From positions 1 through 38,889 of IMG/VR virus record IMGVR_UViG_3300044643_002438: 38,889 nucleotides of DNA; one strand, 5' to 3'. Under the pieces are notes generated by a model that saw nothing but the letters and a program-made list of their open reading frames with translations, was not told the DNA's origin and did not search any database. The translations under genes were made by a program, and so were the position numbers. The DNA comes from a virus. Positions 21,291-29,795 of this stretch are shown here, one piece after another (position 1 is the first letter of the stretch; every line of letters starts with the position of its first letter).

Positions 21291-22469
21291 CTAGAAGGCG
21301 CTGATCATCAGGCTGCCGCCGGCCAGCGCGGGTTCCATGCGGTAGGTCTCGACATCCGCGCCTTCGCGTTCGCCGGACTGGATGTTCGTGATCCGGCCGG
21401 GGCTGAACAGCAGGCCGATGCGGTTGCCGGCCACGGTGCCGAGGATCGCGCTGAACACGGTATCCGCGCCGTTCCGCATCGCCGTTTCCCGCGTCGGGGA
21501 TGCGGTGCTGTTGGCGTAGCAGGTCACTTCGGCTTGCGGGTTGCGGACCATCAGTTCCGCCACATCGAAGCCGTTGGCGGCTTCCGGGTTCGGCGGCAGG
21601 ATGCCGCCCGCGCCCAGGCCGAACACGGCGTCCGCGCCACGCACCAGCGCGCGGCCCAGCTGGCATTCGCCGTCCCGCCAGGTCGGCGGCGTGGGGCGCA
21701 CGACGGAAGATGCGCCGGCCGGCAGCGCGGTTTCCGCCGCCACACCCGCCAGCACGCCCATCAGGTCGAATTCCACCATACCCATGCCGGCGGCCGACAG
21801 GCGGATGCGCGGGTTCACCGCGATGCAGCCCAGGCCGATGAACAGCCGCCCGGCTTCATACGCATAGACCGTCAGGCGGGCGAAATTCGCCTCATCATCC
21901 GTCAGGCGCAGCAGGTTGTTGATGGGGATGACCGCGAGGGTGGAGGTGTTGAGCACCGGGGAAAAGGTGCGCGCGAAGGTCGCGACGCGGCCCACGGTGT
22001 AGTCCGTGATCAGCGTGGTGCGCGCCACGGTCGGGTTGCCCGACAGCGTGATGGGCATGCCGCGATAGAGATCGGCCGTCGCGGCGAAGGGCGCGGCAAG
22101 CGTCGCCGTGGTGGCGGCGCCGGCGGTGGCGGCGGTGGGCGCGCCGACAGCGGCGGCGGTGTTCGTCACCGCCATCCCCGCGCTGCGGAGCACGCGGAAC
22201 CACTCCGGCTCCGTGCCCGCGGTGCCGGACCCGCGCAGCGGCACGCGCACGCCGCTGATCATGAAGCGCCCGCCACCCACCACGCCGGGCCGGGGATCCA
22301 GGCTGCCGGTGAAGGACGGGTCGGGCGTGACGACGTAGTCGGGCGAGATGTCGAACTGGGCATCCACCCAATCGCCAGCGGCCGGGACGCCCGCGATGGC
22401 ATCGGTGCCGGCCGTGGTTTCAACCTTGATGGCCAGCGCACGAAAGCGGGCCCGCTCGAGCTGCGACAT
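21291..22469 (-). CDS. Major tail tube protein
   Basis: The 392-residue protein starts near a SQLERARFRALAIKVETTAG segment typical of tail tube proteins. It contains GDWVDAQFDISPDYVVTPDP, RFMISGVRVPLRGSGTAGTE, then Thr/Ala-rich beta sequence (ADLYRGMPITLSGNPTVART). It directly precedes the chaperone and tape measure. About 7 nt separate its stop from the convergent plus-strand gene. Expected to be among the most abundant virion proteins. Confidence 0.83.
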   Translation of the reverse strand: MSQLERARFRALAIKVETTAGTDAIAGVPAAGDWVDAQFDISPDYVVTPDPSFTGSLDPRPGVVGGGRFMISGVRVPLRGSGTAGTEPEWFRVLRSAGMAVTNTAAAVGAPTAATAGAATTATLAAPFAATADLYRGMPITLSGNPTVARTTLITDYTVGRVATFARTFSPVLNTSTLAVIPINNLLRLTDDEANFARLTVYAYEAGRLFIGLGCIAVNPRIRLSAAGMGMVEFDLMGVLAGVAAETALPAGASSVVRPTPPTWRDGECQLGRALVRGADAVFGLGAGGILPPNPEAANGFDVAELMVRNPQAEVTCYANSTASPTRETAMRNGADTVFSAILGTVAGNRIGLLFSPGRITNIQSGEREGADVETYRMEPALAGGSLMISAF

Positions 22470-22487
22470 GCGCTCTACTCCTCAGGA

Positions 22488-22979
22488 TCAGGGGGTGGTG
22501 ATGAAGGGGTTGCCCCAGGGGGCGTGGACAATCAGCCGCAATTCCAGGGTGCAGGCGGCCAGGGGCGCTTCGGATTGCACGACGGTGGCGGCTTCGGTGG
22601 CGAAGGGGCCTTCTTCCACGCGCAGCGCGGTCAGGCCGTCGCTTAGCAGGATGTCCGACACCTGGGCGGCGCCGCCCGGGCGCATGACGGCGCGCACGAC
22701 CCGCGCGTGCCATTCATTCACCCGGGCGGCCAGCTGCGCGTCGTCCTCGCCGTCCAGGTAGCCGGCCAGGATGGCGCGAATCACATAGCGGGCTTCGAGG
22801 GTGGAGCCGCCTTCCGCATCCTGGTCGCCATCCATCAGCACCAGCAGCGGGCGGGCGGCGTCATCCACATCCGCCGCGCGGTTGCGTTCCACGGTCATGG
22901 CTTGCCCGTCGATCGACAGGCCGGTCAGCGCGGCGGCGAGCGCGGCATAGGCCGCTTCGCGGATCGGGATCTCGGGCAT
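22488..22979 (-). CDS. Tail terminator / tail completion protein candidate
   Basis: The 163-residue protein (EAAYAALAAALTGLSIDGQA, RPLLVLMDGDQDAEGGSTLE, YVIRAILAGYLDGEDDAQLA, LELRLIVHAPWGNPFITTP) has the alpha/beta look of tail terminator proteins. It occupies their usual slot just before the major tail protein. The start overlaps the preceding stop by one base. Function from order and general resemblance. Confidence 0.68.
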   Translation of the reverse strand: MPEIPIREAAYAALAAALTGLSIDGQAMTVERNRAADVDDAARPLLVLMDGDQDAEGGSTLEARYVIRAILAGYLDGEDDAQLAARVNEWHARVVRAVMRPGGAAQVSDILLSDGLTALRVEEGPFATEAATVVQSEAPLAACTLELRLIVHAPWGNPFITTP

Positions 22980-23314
22980 CAGGGGCTCGGCGGCGGGGGT
23001 GGGGCGCGGCGCAGGTGCAGCGTGTAGGACGCGGCGATTTCGTCCTGCATGACCTCCGCCACCAGATACGCGGTGGCGTTGAAGGTGACTGCATCGCCGC
23101 GCGCGGGCGGGGCGGGCAGCGCGCCGGCCGCGACCATGATGGCGGCGGCGATGGCCAGGGACCGCGGGCCATCCAGCCCGCCGATCGGGTCTTCGGGCCG
23201 GGACGGCACCACGCGGATCTGCACCGGCTGGCCGGCGGCGGGCGTGTAGGTGGCGGCGACGCCCAGATGGGGATCGGCGGCCAGGATGGCGGCGGCGGCG
23301 GCGAAGATGGACAT
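22979..23314 (-). CDS. Head-tail connector candidate (111 aa)
   Basis: Starts at ATG 23314 (TGATG coupling). N-terminal MSIFAAAAAILAADPHLGVA and central VQIRVVPSRPEDPIGGLDGP, followed by DAVTFNATAYLVAEVMQDEI, resemble small head-tail joining proteins with an oligomeric beta core. The C-terminal tail is Pro-rich. Role inferred from position between head and tail genes. Confidence 0.65.
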   Translation of the reverse strand: MSIFAAAAAILAADPHLGVAATYTPAAGQPVQIRVVPSRPEDPIGGLDGPRSLAIAAAIMVAAGALPAPPARGDAVTFNATAYLVAEVMQDEIAASYTLHLRRAPPPPPSP

Positions 23315-23586
23315 CAGGCCTCCACCCGATCGGCCATCGCCGGATCGATATCGTCCTGGTCCAGGCCCGGCGGCGTCGGCACCGGGGCGCCGCGGCGGGT
23401 CATGACGGCGAACATGCCGATGGCGCCGCCTGCCCCCATGGGCTGCGGCGCGGGCGGCGCGTCGCCCTGCGGCATCGGGATGCGCGCACCGACGCGCGGA
23501 TCCGCAAAGACGGCAGCAATGGCCGCCTGCGCGGCCGGCATCGGGCCATGGAAGCGTTGCCACACCCAGGCCTGCGGGTCGTGCAT
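23314..23586 (-). CDS. Small head-tail region protein (90 aa)
   Basis: I chose ATG 23586 because GGAGG lies 5 nt upstream; ATG 23598, coupled by TGATG to the preceding stop, is an alternative adding four residues. The protein reads MHDPQAWVWQRFHGPMPAAQ, then APPAPQPMGAGGAIGMFAVM and ends DDIDPAMADRVEA. No family recognised. It probably belongs to the connector module. Confidence 0.62.
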   Translation of the reverse strand: MHDPQAWVWQRFHGPMPAAQAAIAAVFADPRVGARIPMPQGDAPPAPQPMGAGGAIGMFAVMTRRGAPVPTPPGLDQDDIDPAMADRVEA

Positions 23587-23597
23587 CGTCGCCTCCA

Positions 23598-24911
23598 TCA
23601 CAGCGCCGCCACCAGGGCTTGCAGGTCCGCGTCGGACCTTGGCGGCATGACGGTCAGGGTGTGCGTCTCGCCCCACAGTTCGCGGCTGTTGCCCACCGAT
23701 GTGCCATGCCGGAACGTGCTTAGGCCGACGGTTGCCGTGCCGACCACGGCCGCCACAGCGCCGCCATTGTATCCTGCGACAACCCCGGCCAGCCGCCCCG
23801 CGCCGTCGAGCGTAAAGCCCGCGCGCATCGTTGCGCCGGGCGTTGGCGGCGCGCCGCCAAAATTAGTCTGCGCTACGACACCGGCCGTCACGCGGATCAC
23901 TTCCGGGATGCCTGTGGAGGTCAGGCGGATCTCGCACCGGTTTGCCGTCGTGCCGTCATGAATCGCCGCAATGGTCTGGCTGTTACCAATATTCGTCGCG
24001 CTGAACGCTCCCCGCCACAACACCGTGCACGCGCCGGAATCCGCGATGTAGAGGCTGCTCAGCGGCGCGGTCAGGCTCTCCGTGCCGCGCGTGCTGGCCC
24101 CTGGGGAGCCGGTCGGAGGCAGGATGGGCGTGGAGGCGAAGGAGCCGAGTTCAAGCTGGGGCCACGCCAGCGTGAGCGTGCGGCCCGTGCCAAGAAACGA
24201 CGGCCCGCGACCATTCGATCCGCTCGTGCCCATCATAATGGCAACCGGTGACGTTGTGGTGGTGGCGGTGGCGGGCGCCGTAATCTGGCACCGATACCAA
24301 TTGCCGATCTTCTCGACGGATGCCGCCGTAACAGCCGGGCCGCTTGTACCGACCGAGCCGTTGCCGGTCAGCACAAAGTTTGCCCAGGCGTCGTTGCCGA
24401 ACCCGCCAACCCGAAACAGCAATTGCACGTTTTCGCAGGTGCCGGGCAGCAGCAGCGCGGATAGCGTGTAAGCCAGCCCTGAGGTCAGGGAGACACTACC
24501 GGTAACGGTCTCATGTGTGGATGTCGCTGTGTTCTCCGTCATCAGCGTGGCGGCGTCGCTGACACCGTTCGGCCCGACTGCGCCGACGGCGCTGTCTATG
24601 CCGGTGTTAATCCAGCCTGTGCGGCCCACCGTCCGCGTATCCGCAAGCAGGTTCGTCCGCTGCCCGCCGATCAGCAGCCGGGCTTCCGCGCCGACCCAGC
24701 GCGGGATATCGGCGCCGTAGCTGCGCCAGGTCACGCTGTCGAAGCCCGTCGCCTCCACCCCCGCCGCCTGGGCGCGGCTGAAGGTCAGGGGCGCGCGGAC
24801 CTCTCCGCCGCGGTCCACCAGCACCAGCGCGCCGCCCCGGCGCGCGAGCGCGGCCCGGCCGAGCAGGTAGCCCGGCGCGATGCGCGCGCCGCGCGCCAGG
24901 ATCGGCGCCAT
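23598..24911 (-). CDS. Head spike/fibre-like structural protein (437 aa)
   Basis: The N-terminal part (about 1-90) includes AQAAGVEATGFDSVTWRSYG, RLLIGGQRTNLLADTRTVGR. The middle shows a carbohydrate-binding-like jelly roll (SVSLTSGLAYTLSALLLPGT, VEKIGNWYRCQITAPATATT) as in phage head spike fibre domains. The C-terminal half (ACTVLWRGAFSATNIGNSQT; AGRLAGVVAGYNGGAVAAVV) looks like a concanavalin-A-like lectin fold. Base composition drops here (about 57% G+C in the 60 bases at 24481-24540). It may decorate the capsid or bind surface glycans. Located next to the capsid and DUF2190 genes. Confidence 0.7.
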   Translation of the reverse strand: MAPILARGARIAPGYLLGRAALARRGGALVLVDRGGEVRAPLTFSRAQAAGVEATGFDSVTWRSYGADIPRWVGAEARLLIGGQRTNLLADTRTVGRTGWINTGIDSAVGAVGPNGVSDAATLMTENTATSTHETVTGSVSLTSGLAYTLSALLLPGTCENVQLLFRVGGFGNDAWANFVLTGNGSVGTSGPAVTAASVEKIGNWYRCQITAPATATTTTSPVAIMMGTSGSNGRGPSFLGTGRTLTLAWPQLELGSFASTPILPPTGSPGASTRGTESLTAPLSSLYIADSGACTVLWRGAFSATNIGNSQTIAAIHDGTTANRCEIRLTSTGIPEVIRVTAGVVAQTNFGGAPPTPGATMRAGFTLDGAGRLAGVVAGYNGGAVAAVVGTATVGLSTFRHGTSVGNSRELWGETHTLTVMPPRSDADLQALVAAL

Positions 24912-24915
24912 GGCG

Positions 24916-25269
24916 TCAGGCCGCCGCGGCCGTGTGCGGCGTGACCAGCACGCGCACCGTGGTCTCGGTCGCGCCGGACGCGGCCACCGCGATGGCCACG
25001 GCCATGTTGCCGGTGTTGGTCGCGGTCAGGCGGCGGTTGGTGTTGTCCCACCACAGCCGCGCACCGGCGGCCACCACCAGGGACGGTTCCTTGGCCAGGT
25101 CGTAGATGCCGTGGAAGCGCGTGGCCACCAGCTGGTTCTGCGCGGCATTGGCCATCGCCACGCCGAACAGACGCGCGCCGACCAGCATGCCCTGACCGCT
25201 GGTGACGCCGGACGCATAGGGGCAGGGCAGGTCGAAGACCTCGCCGTCGCCGAACATATTCGAGGCCAT
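24916..25269 (-). CDS. DUF2190-family capsid-associated protein
   Basis: A 117-residue beta-rich protein matching the DUF2190 pattern: FDLPCPYASGVTSGQGMLVG, RLFGVAMANAAQ, then FHGIYDLAKEPSLVVAAGAR and LWWDNTNRRLTA, ending TTVRVLVTPHTAAAA. Members are found next to major capsid genes and are thought to be decoration or head-completion proteins. It follows the capsid fusion gene after a 69-nt gap containing a strong hairpin. Confidence 0.85.
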   Translation of the reverse strand: MASNMFGDGEVFDLPCPYASGVTSGQGMLVGARLFGVAMANAAQNQLVATRFHGIYDLAKEPSLVVAAGARLWWDNTNRRLTATNTGNMAVAIAVAASGATETTVRVLVTPHTAAAA

Positions 25270-25307
25270 GTCTGGCTCCTGTGTCTGAAGGTGGATCGAA
25301 GGGGAAA

Positions 25308-25331
25308 GGCGGGCGGCCCGTGCCGCCCGCC
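25308..25331 (-). terminator. Hairpin after the major capsid gene
   Basis: Perfect 10-bp stem GGCGGGCGGC (25308-25317) with GCCGCCCGCC (25322-25331) and a 4-nt loop. On the minus strand it is followed by TTTCCCCTT. It lies 8 nt after the capsid stop. A partial terminator or a 3' stabiliser of the abundant capsid message seems likely, since late genes continue downstream. Confidence 0.6.
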
Positions 25332-25338
25332 GTCAGGG

Positions 25339-27390
25339 TCAGGCGCCGAGGTTGCCGGCGATGGTGCGCGGCGTGACGGACTTCGCGCCGAAGTCGAACA
25401 GGCAGCGGAAGGTGATGCCCGTGTAGTCGATCCGTTCCGCATCCGTGACTTCCGGCGTGCGGCGCCCGCGCAAGAAGGCGATTTCCACCGCCCGCATGCC
25501 GGCTTCCGTGCGCGCCATGTAGAAGGGCGCGTTGCCCGTCTGCAGGAAGGGTTCCGTCACCACCTCGATCGACTGGCGGAAGGTCTGCGGCAGGGCGTTG
25601 CCGACCACGTTCGGCACGATCAGCGGGCTGGTGAGTTCCTGCGCCGTGATTTCCCGCGTCGGGGGGACCAGCAGCACGGTGTTCTGCACCGGCGGCATGG
25701 ACGGCACCGGGCGGCCGGCGCGGGCCGGGCCGGTCATGTTCTGCAGCGTGGCGCGCAGCGTCCGCAGCGCGGCGACATCCAGCGCGGACGCCGCCATCAG
25801 GTTGCCATAGCCACGCACGCCCGCGCCGGCCGCCAGCACCAGGAAGGCCACGCCATCGGCCATGTTCGCGTTGGTCGTCAGCACGCCGAACACGGTGCGC
25901 CGCAGGCCGGTATAGGCCCCCAGCGACAGCGCCTGCGCCGCCCGCGTCAGCGCCCGCGTGTCGTCATTCACCAGCGCCTGGCGGCCGACCGGCAGGATCA
26001 CCCCGCGTTCGGAGACGGAGTAGGTCTCCGCCGGGTCTTCCGCGATGGTGCCGTAGATCACCTGGCCGCCATCCTGCACCGGCTGCACTTCCGACACCTG
26101 GCCGATGCTGGCCGCGGTGATGGTCTTGAAGTCGTCCACTTCGACCTGGTCCGTCCAGGACGACCAGGTGTCCGGGTACGCGCCGTACAGCTCCCGCACC
26201 GTCTTGTTGAAGGTGTTCGCCAGCACGCCCGCGAAGTCGCTGGCGGTGTGGCTGCCATAGGCCAGCACCAGCGGCACCAGGTCGGCGTTGGACAGGCGAT
26301 GCACGCCGCGTTCGCCGCGCTGCGCCATCAACTCGCGCGCCATGCCGAGCATGGAGATGCCGGCGAATTCCCGTTCCTCCGCGCTGTAGCTGGCCACGCG
26401 GCCCTGGGCGGCGGCCAGCAGGCCGGCCGCGAAGGCGCCGCCGATGCGGGCGCGGGCGGTGTCGAACCCGTCGCGCGTGACGCGCAGGCCCGGGGTTGCG
26501 GCCGGGCGCGGGCCGGCGGCGGCGACGGCATCCAGCGCCGCTTCCAGCGCCTGTTCGCGGGTGGCGGCGCGGTCCAGCTGGGCGCGCACGAAATCGAGCC
26601 CGAGGCCGTTGCGTTCGGCGATCGCGACCACGTCGCTGGCCAGCACGGGGGCCGGCACGGGGGCCGGATGGTGGGGCATCGGGGTGGAAGCCTGGGGTGC
26701 GGGCAGCCCGCCCGCCGGGGTGATATCGTCGGGCATGCTGCCCATCTCCTTGTCAGGTGCCGGCGGGCTTGCCGGCGGGGTGGAAGCGGTGGTGACGAGC
26801 GCGGCCAGCGGCGCGGGCACGCGGGTGAAGCGGGCCAGGGGCAGCGCAGCGAAGGCCTGCACCGCCGCGGGTTCCGCGGCCTCCGTCGCGAAGCCTTTGG
26901 CGACGGCGGTTTCTGCATCCAGCCAGGTTTCGGCCGCCATCATCGCGGCGACTTCCTGTTCCTCGAGCCCCGTGCGGGCGGCATAGGTGCGGCGATAGGC
27001 GCCGGAGATCTGTTCCAGCACCTCCGCTTGGCCGCGCATGGTGTCGGCATCGCCCATCGCCGCGCCCCAGGCCTCATGAATCATCAGGAAGGCGTTGGCG
27101 GGCATGACGATGCGTTCGCCGGCCATCGCGATCAGCGATGCGGCGGATGCGGCGATGCCTTCGACGATCATCGTCGGCTTGCGCTTGCGGCGGGCCAGCA
27201 TGTTGTGGATGGCGATGCCGGCCAGGGCGTCGCCGCCGTAGCTGTTCAGGCTGACGGTCAGCGGCGCGTCATCGGCCAGCCCCTTCAGGGCGGTGGCGAC
27301 GCCGGATGCGGTGATGTCGAAGCCGACATCCCCCATCAGCGTGAGCGTGGCGGGCGCATCGCCCGCGGCGGCGCGCATCTGCACGGACAT
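25339..27390 (-). CDS. Prohead protease-major capsid fusion protein
   Basis: The 683-residue protein starts at ATG 27390 (AGGAG just upstream). Residues about 1-200 are a ClpP-like serine protease: LTVSLNSYGGDALAGIAIHN, VEGIAASAASLIAMAG with candidate catalytic Ser82, and LMIHEAWG with His105. A Pro/Ala-rich linker (about 210-270) and a helical segment, possibly a scaffold, follow. From about 330 comes a Mu-gpT/HK97-type capsid domain (NTFNKTVRELYGAYPDTWSS; AERIDYTGITFRCLFDFGAK). The protease is expected to cut itself free during prohead maturation. Protease, scaffold and capsid are separate genes in many phages. Confidence 0.88.
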   Translation of the reverse strand: MSVQMRAAAGDAPATLTLMGDVGFDITASGVATALKGLADDAPLTVSLNSYGGDALAGIAIHNMLARRKRKPTMIVEGIAASAASLIAMAGERIVMPANAFLMIHEAWGAAMGDADTMRGQAEVLEQISGAYRRTYAARTGLEEQEVAAMMAAETWLDAETAVAKGFATEAAEPAAVQAFAALPLARFTRVPAPLAALVTTASTPPASPPAPDKEMGSMPDDITPAGGLPAPQASTPMPHHPAPVPAPVLASDVVAIAERNGLGLDFVRAQLDRAATREQALEAALDAVAAAGPRPAATPGLRVTRDGFDTARARIGGAFAAGLLAAAQGRVASYSAEEREFAGISMLGMARELMAQRGERGVHRLSNADLVPLVLAYGSHTASDFAGVLANTFNKTVRELYGAYPDTWSSWTDQVEVDDFKTITAASIGQVSEVQPVQDGGQVIYGTIAEDPAETYSVSERGVILPVGRQALVNDDTRALTRAAQALSLGAYTGLRRTVFGVLTTNANMADGVAFLVLAAGAGVRGYGNLMAASALDVAALRTLRATLQNMTGPARAGRPVPSMPPVQNTVLLVPPTREITAQELTSPLIVPNVVGNALPQTFRQSIEVVTEPFLQTGNAPFYMARTEAGMRAVEIAFLRGRRTPEVTDAERIDYTGITFRCLFDFGAKSVTPRTIAGNLGA

Positions 27391-27407
27391 GCGGTGTCTC
27401 CTGGGTC

Positions 27408-28004
27408 TCAGGCCGCCAGCAGCAGGGCGGCGATGGCGTCTTCTTCGTCGGCCAGCGCGGCCAGGCGGGCCTGTTCGGCCGCGAGCGCGGCCGGGGATGG
27501 GCGGGTGGTCAGGCGCGGCGTGCCGCAATCCGGCAGCCCCGCATCGATCCCGATGGCGCGCAGCGCGTGGATGCGCGGCACGAATTGCACATACCCGCCG
27601 CCATCATCCTGCTGCGCCGGCGGATCCAGCTGCGGCGTGCCGAGCTGCGGCGCGCCGGCCGCGATCCCGACCGCGACCAGCGCGTGACGCTGGCCCAGCG
27701 CCGGACTGCCGAGGGTCGGGGCGCCGGTGGTGACACCAATCGCCGCCATGCCGGGCGCGCTGGTCAGCGCGGGCGAACCCAGCACCGGGGCACCGGTAAC
27801 GATCCCCACCGCCGCGAGGGCATGCACCTGGCCCAGCGCGGGGGCGCCCGTGGTGGGCGCGGCGGTCGCGACGCTCGTGGCCGTCAGCGCATGCACCTGG
27901 CCCAGCGCGGGCGCATCCAGCACCGGGGCGCCGGCGGCGATGCCGGTGGCGGTGAGGGCGACGCTACCGGCCGCCCCCTGCGGCGCAAGAAGCGTCAGCA
28001 GCAT
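27408..28004 (-). CDS. Six-fold 23-residue repeat protein (198 aa)
   Basis: Residues 17-170 consist of six tandem units near 23 residues: L17-A39, L40-A62, L63-G85, M86-A108, L109-A146 and L147-S170. The consensus resembles LTAVGIATGAPVLGSPALGQ-HA. The fifth unit carries an acidic/Gly insertion (PPAQQDDGGGYVQFVPRI). A charged helix ends the protein (ALAAEQARLAALADEEDAIA). Short identical DNA words recur at 69-nt spacing, showing duplication at DNA level. The regular Gly/Pro/Ala pattern suggests a beta-solenoid-like or extended virion protein. No known function; it sits just before the capsid fusion gene. Confidence 0.75.
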   Translation of the reverse strand: MLLTLLAPQGAAGSVALTATGIAAGAPVLDAPALGQVHALTATSVATAAPTTGAPALGQVHALAAVGIVTGAPVLGSPALTSAPGMAAIGVTTGAPTLGSPALGQRHALVAVGIAAGAPQLGTPQLDPPAQQDDGGGYVQFVPRIHALRAIGIDAGLPDCGTPRLTTRPSPAALAAEQARLAALADEEDAIAALLLAA

Positions 28005-28008
28005 GGCG

Positions 28009-28176
28009 TTATTCCGTCAGGCTGCGAAGCCGTGCCAGCGTCGCCTCGGTCTCGGCAATCTGCGGATCGAGGACCAGCAACAGCGCCACATCGCCCACGC
28101 TGGCAGCTTCGCCGCGCTGCATATTCAGCCTGGCCAAGCGGGAGGTGGCGAGCGCGATGAGTTCTGCGATCTTCAT
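28009..28176 (-). CDS. Small hypothetical protein (55 aa)
   Basis: ATG 28176 to TAA 28009-28011. The product (MKIAELIALATSRLARLNMQ, GEAASVGDVALLLVLDPQIA, ETEATLARLRSLTE) is helical with a leucine-rich pattern. It fills the gap between the 535-residue structural gene and the repeat protein, and its stop lies just before the next ATG. No recognised family. Confidence 0.6.
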   Translation of the reverse strand: MKIAELIALATSRLARLNMQRGEAASVGDVALLLVLDPQIAETEATLARLRSLTE

Positions 28177-28186
28177 GGCGGCGCCC

Positions 28187-29794
28187 TCAGACCAGCGGGA
28201 TCAGTTCTTGGCACACAGTCGATGTGTGCGCCTGGAGCAGCACCACATCGTAGGTGTCGGTTTCGTCGATGGCCGCATAGGCCGCCATGCGACAGCCTAG
28301 GAGCGCGCTGCCCGTCTGGATGAAATCGGTCGGCGTGTAGGGCGTCAGCACGCGGGTTTCGGAGTCAAAGCGGAATATCTGGTTGATGGCGCCCGTCGTG
28401 TAAACGTTGATATAAGTGTAGCGCCCCTCCTGTCCGAATGGGCTGTAGCAACCCGTCGTGCCCGCGCCGAAAGCGTTGTTGCTGCCATCGTAGGTGATGG
28501 CGCCGGTCCATGTGCCCGTGATCGCGCCCGCGATATCCAGCACGTCGAGCGTGGTGGAGGCGCCGCCACGGAAGAAATAGTTGAACGAGTGCCGCGCGTA
28601 GCGCGCCGGGTCCGGCTGGATGCCCCAGGACGGCGCCCACAGGCACCCCGCCCCGTTGGCAGCGGGCGCCGCGCCGAAATAGGTGGTGGACCACGCATCG
28701 GCCGCGATGGAGTTGGTGCCGTTGTTCACGGCCGCGTCGCCGTAATTGTAGGTGTAGGTCGTCGTGTTTGCCGACGTCCGCAGCACCAGCAAATTTGGCT
28801 GCTCAATCACGAAGCGCGCCGCGCTGCTTGGCGTCGTGGTCCATGCCGCGCCGAGCGTATAAACCGCGCTCGGCCCGGCGGTGTGCGAAGCGATGATCCG
28901 GCGTTGCCCGACGGATGCAGGCGTCGTCGGGTCCGCGACGATCCGGATCTGGAAGTTGCGATATTCGTTCGCCAGCACCACCGCGTCGCCGCCGCTCGCC
29001 TGCCCGGTGATCGTCGTAGATGCAGAGGCCGTCGCCAGCAGCGCAACACGGTCGGTGTCGTAGGTGGTCGCGCCCTTCACCATGCCCTCGCCGGGCTCGT
29101 GGTTGAAAGGCACATAGAGTTCGTCCATCACCAGCATGGCGCTGTCGGTGCCGATCGTCGGCAGGTTGGTCGTGCCACGGTTGGCGAGCGTGTTCGACGC
29201 GGGCTCGAATGTGCGGAAGATGCCCGCAGCTACTGTGCTCGCGCCCAACATAAACAGCCGACCGCAGAGCAGTTCGTAACGCGCGCCCGTGGCGGGCGTG
29301 AAGGTGAGCGCCACGTCCAGCGTGATGGTCGGCGTCGTGCCAACGGTGTTGCCGACGATCCAGCGTTCCTCGGTCTTGCCCGCCACCGTGTCGATGATGC
29401 GGATTTTGAAACCGAAATCGCCCGAGCCGCCGCGATTGGCCAGCATGTTGAGGCCGACCGCAGTTGGAAGCGCGGTCGAAAGCGTCACGCTGGTCGTGGT
29501 CGCGCCCGCCGCAATGGTGCCGACCGCGCCGAAGGAAGGGACGAAAGCGCTGGTGGAGCCCGCGCCGAAGGTGCCCGCCGTCAGCGGCGTCCCGGAGATG
29601 TTCTGCCAAGCCTTCGTCACGATGTTGAAGCGCGCGAACAGCGAGTTGGAAGACAGATGATAGACGAACGGATTGCGGCTTCTGTCGTTGCGGAGGTCGC
29701 TTGCGAGGGACCGCGCAGCAGCGTGAGCATCGATCGACGGCGCGACCTGCGCCCACACCTGCCGGTCGATGACCTTCTTGAAGGTGTTCGCCAT
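28187..29794 (-). CDS. Structural protein of head module (535 aa)
   Basis: The protein begins MANTFKKVIDRQVWAQVAPS, with HAAARSLASDLRNDRSRNPF. It continues as a beta-rich sequence with many Asn, Thr, Gly and aromatic residues (PAANGAGCLWAPSWGIQPDP; SFNYFFRGGASTTLDVLDIA; EGRYTYINVYTTGAINQIFR). It resembles a beta-propeller- or fibre-like virion protein rather than an enzyme. G+C is clearly lower than in the flanking genes (32 of 60 bases at 28741-28800). This is unusual cargo between portal and capsid. Family uncertain. Confidence 0.72.
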   Translation of the reverse strand: MANTFKKVIDRQVWAQVAPSIDAHAAARSLASDLRNDRSRNPFVYHLSSNSLFARFNIVTKAWQNISGTPLTAGTFGAGSTSAFVPSFGAVGTIAAGATTTSVTLSTALPTAVGLNMLANRGGSGDFGFKIRIIDTVAGKTEERWIVGNTVGTTPTITLDVALTFTPATGARYELLCGRLFMLGASTVAAGIFRTFEPASNTLANRGTTNLPTIGTDSAMLVMDELYVPFNHEPGEGMVKGATTYDTDRVALLATASASTTITGQASGGDAVVLANEYRNFQIRIVADPTTPASVGQRRIIASHTAGPSAVYTLGAAWTTTPSSAARFVIEQPNLLVLRTSANTTTYTYNYGDAAVNNGTNSIAADAWSTTYFGAAPAANGAGCLWAPSWGIQPDPARYARHSFNYFFRGGASTTLDVLDIAGAITGTWTGAITYDGSNNAFGAGTTGCYSPFGQEGRYTYINVYTTGAINQIFRFDSETRVLTPYTPTDFIQTGSALLGCRMAAYAAIDETDTYDVVLLQAHTSTVCQELIPLV

Positions 29795-29795
29795 G

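Noticed and set aside
24880-27687. 935-residue plus-strand open frame
   Set aside because: It is a high-G+C shadow opposite the spike-like, DUF2190 and protease-capsid genes, with His/Arg/Gly-rich low-complexity translation and no recognisable domain.
27408-28004. DNA-level tandem repeat as a mobile or CRISPR-like element
   Set aside because: The 69-nt period keeps frame and encodes a regular 23-residue protein repeat.
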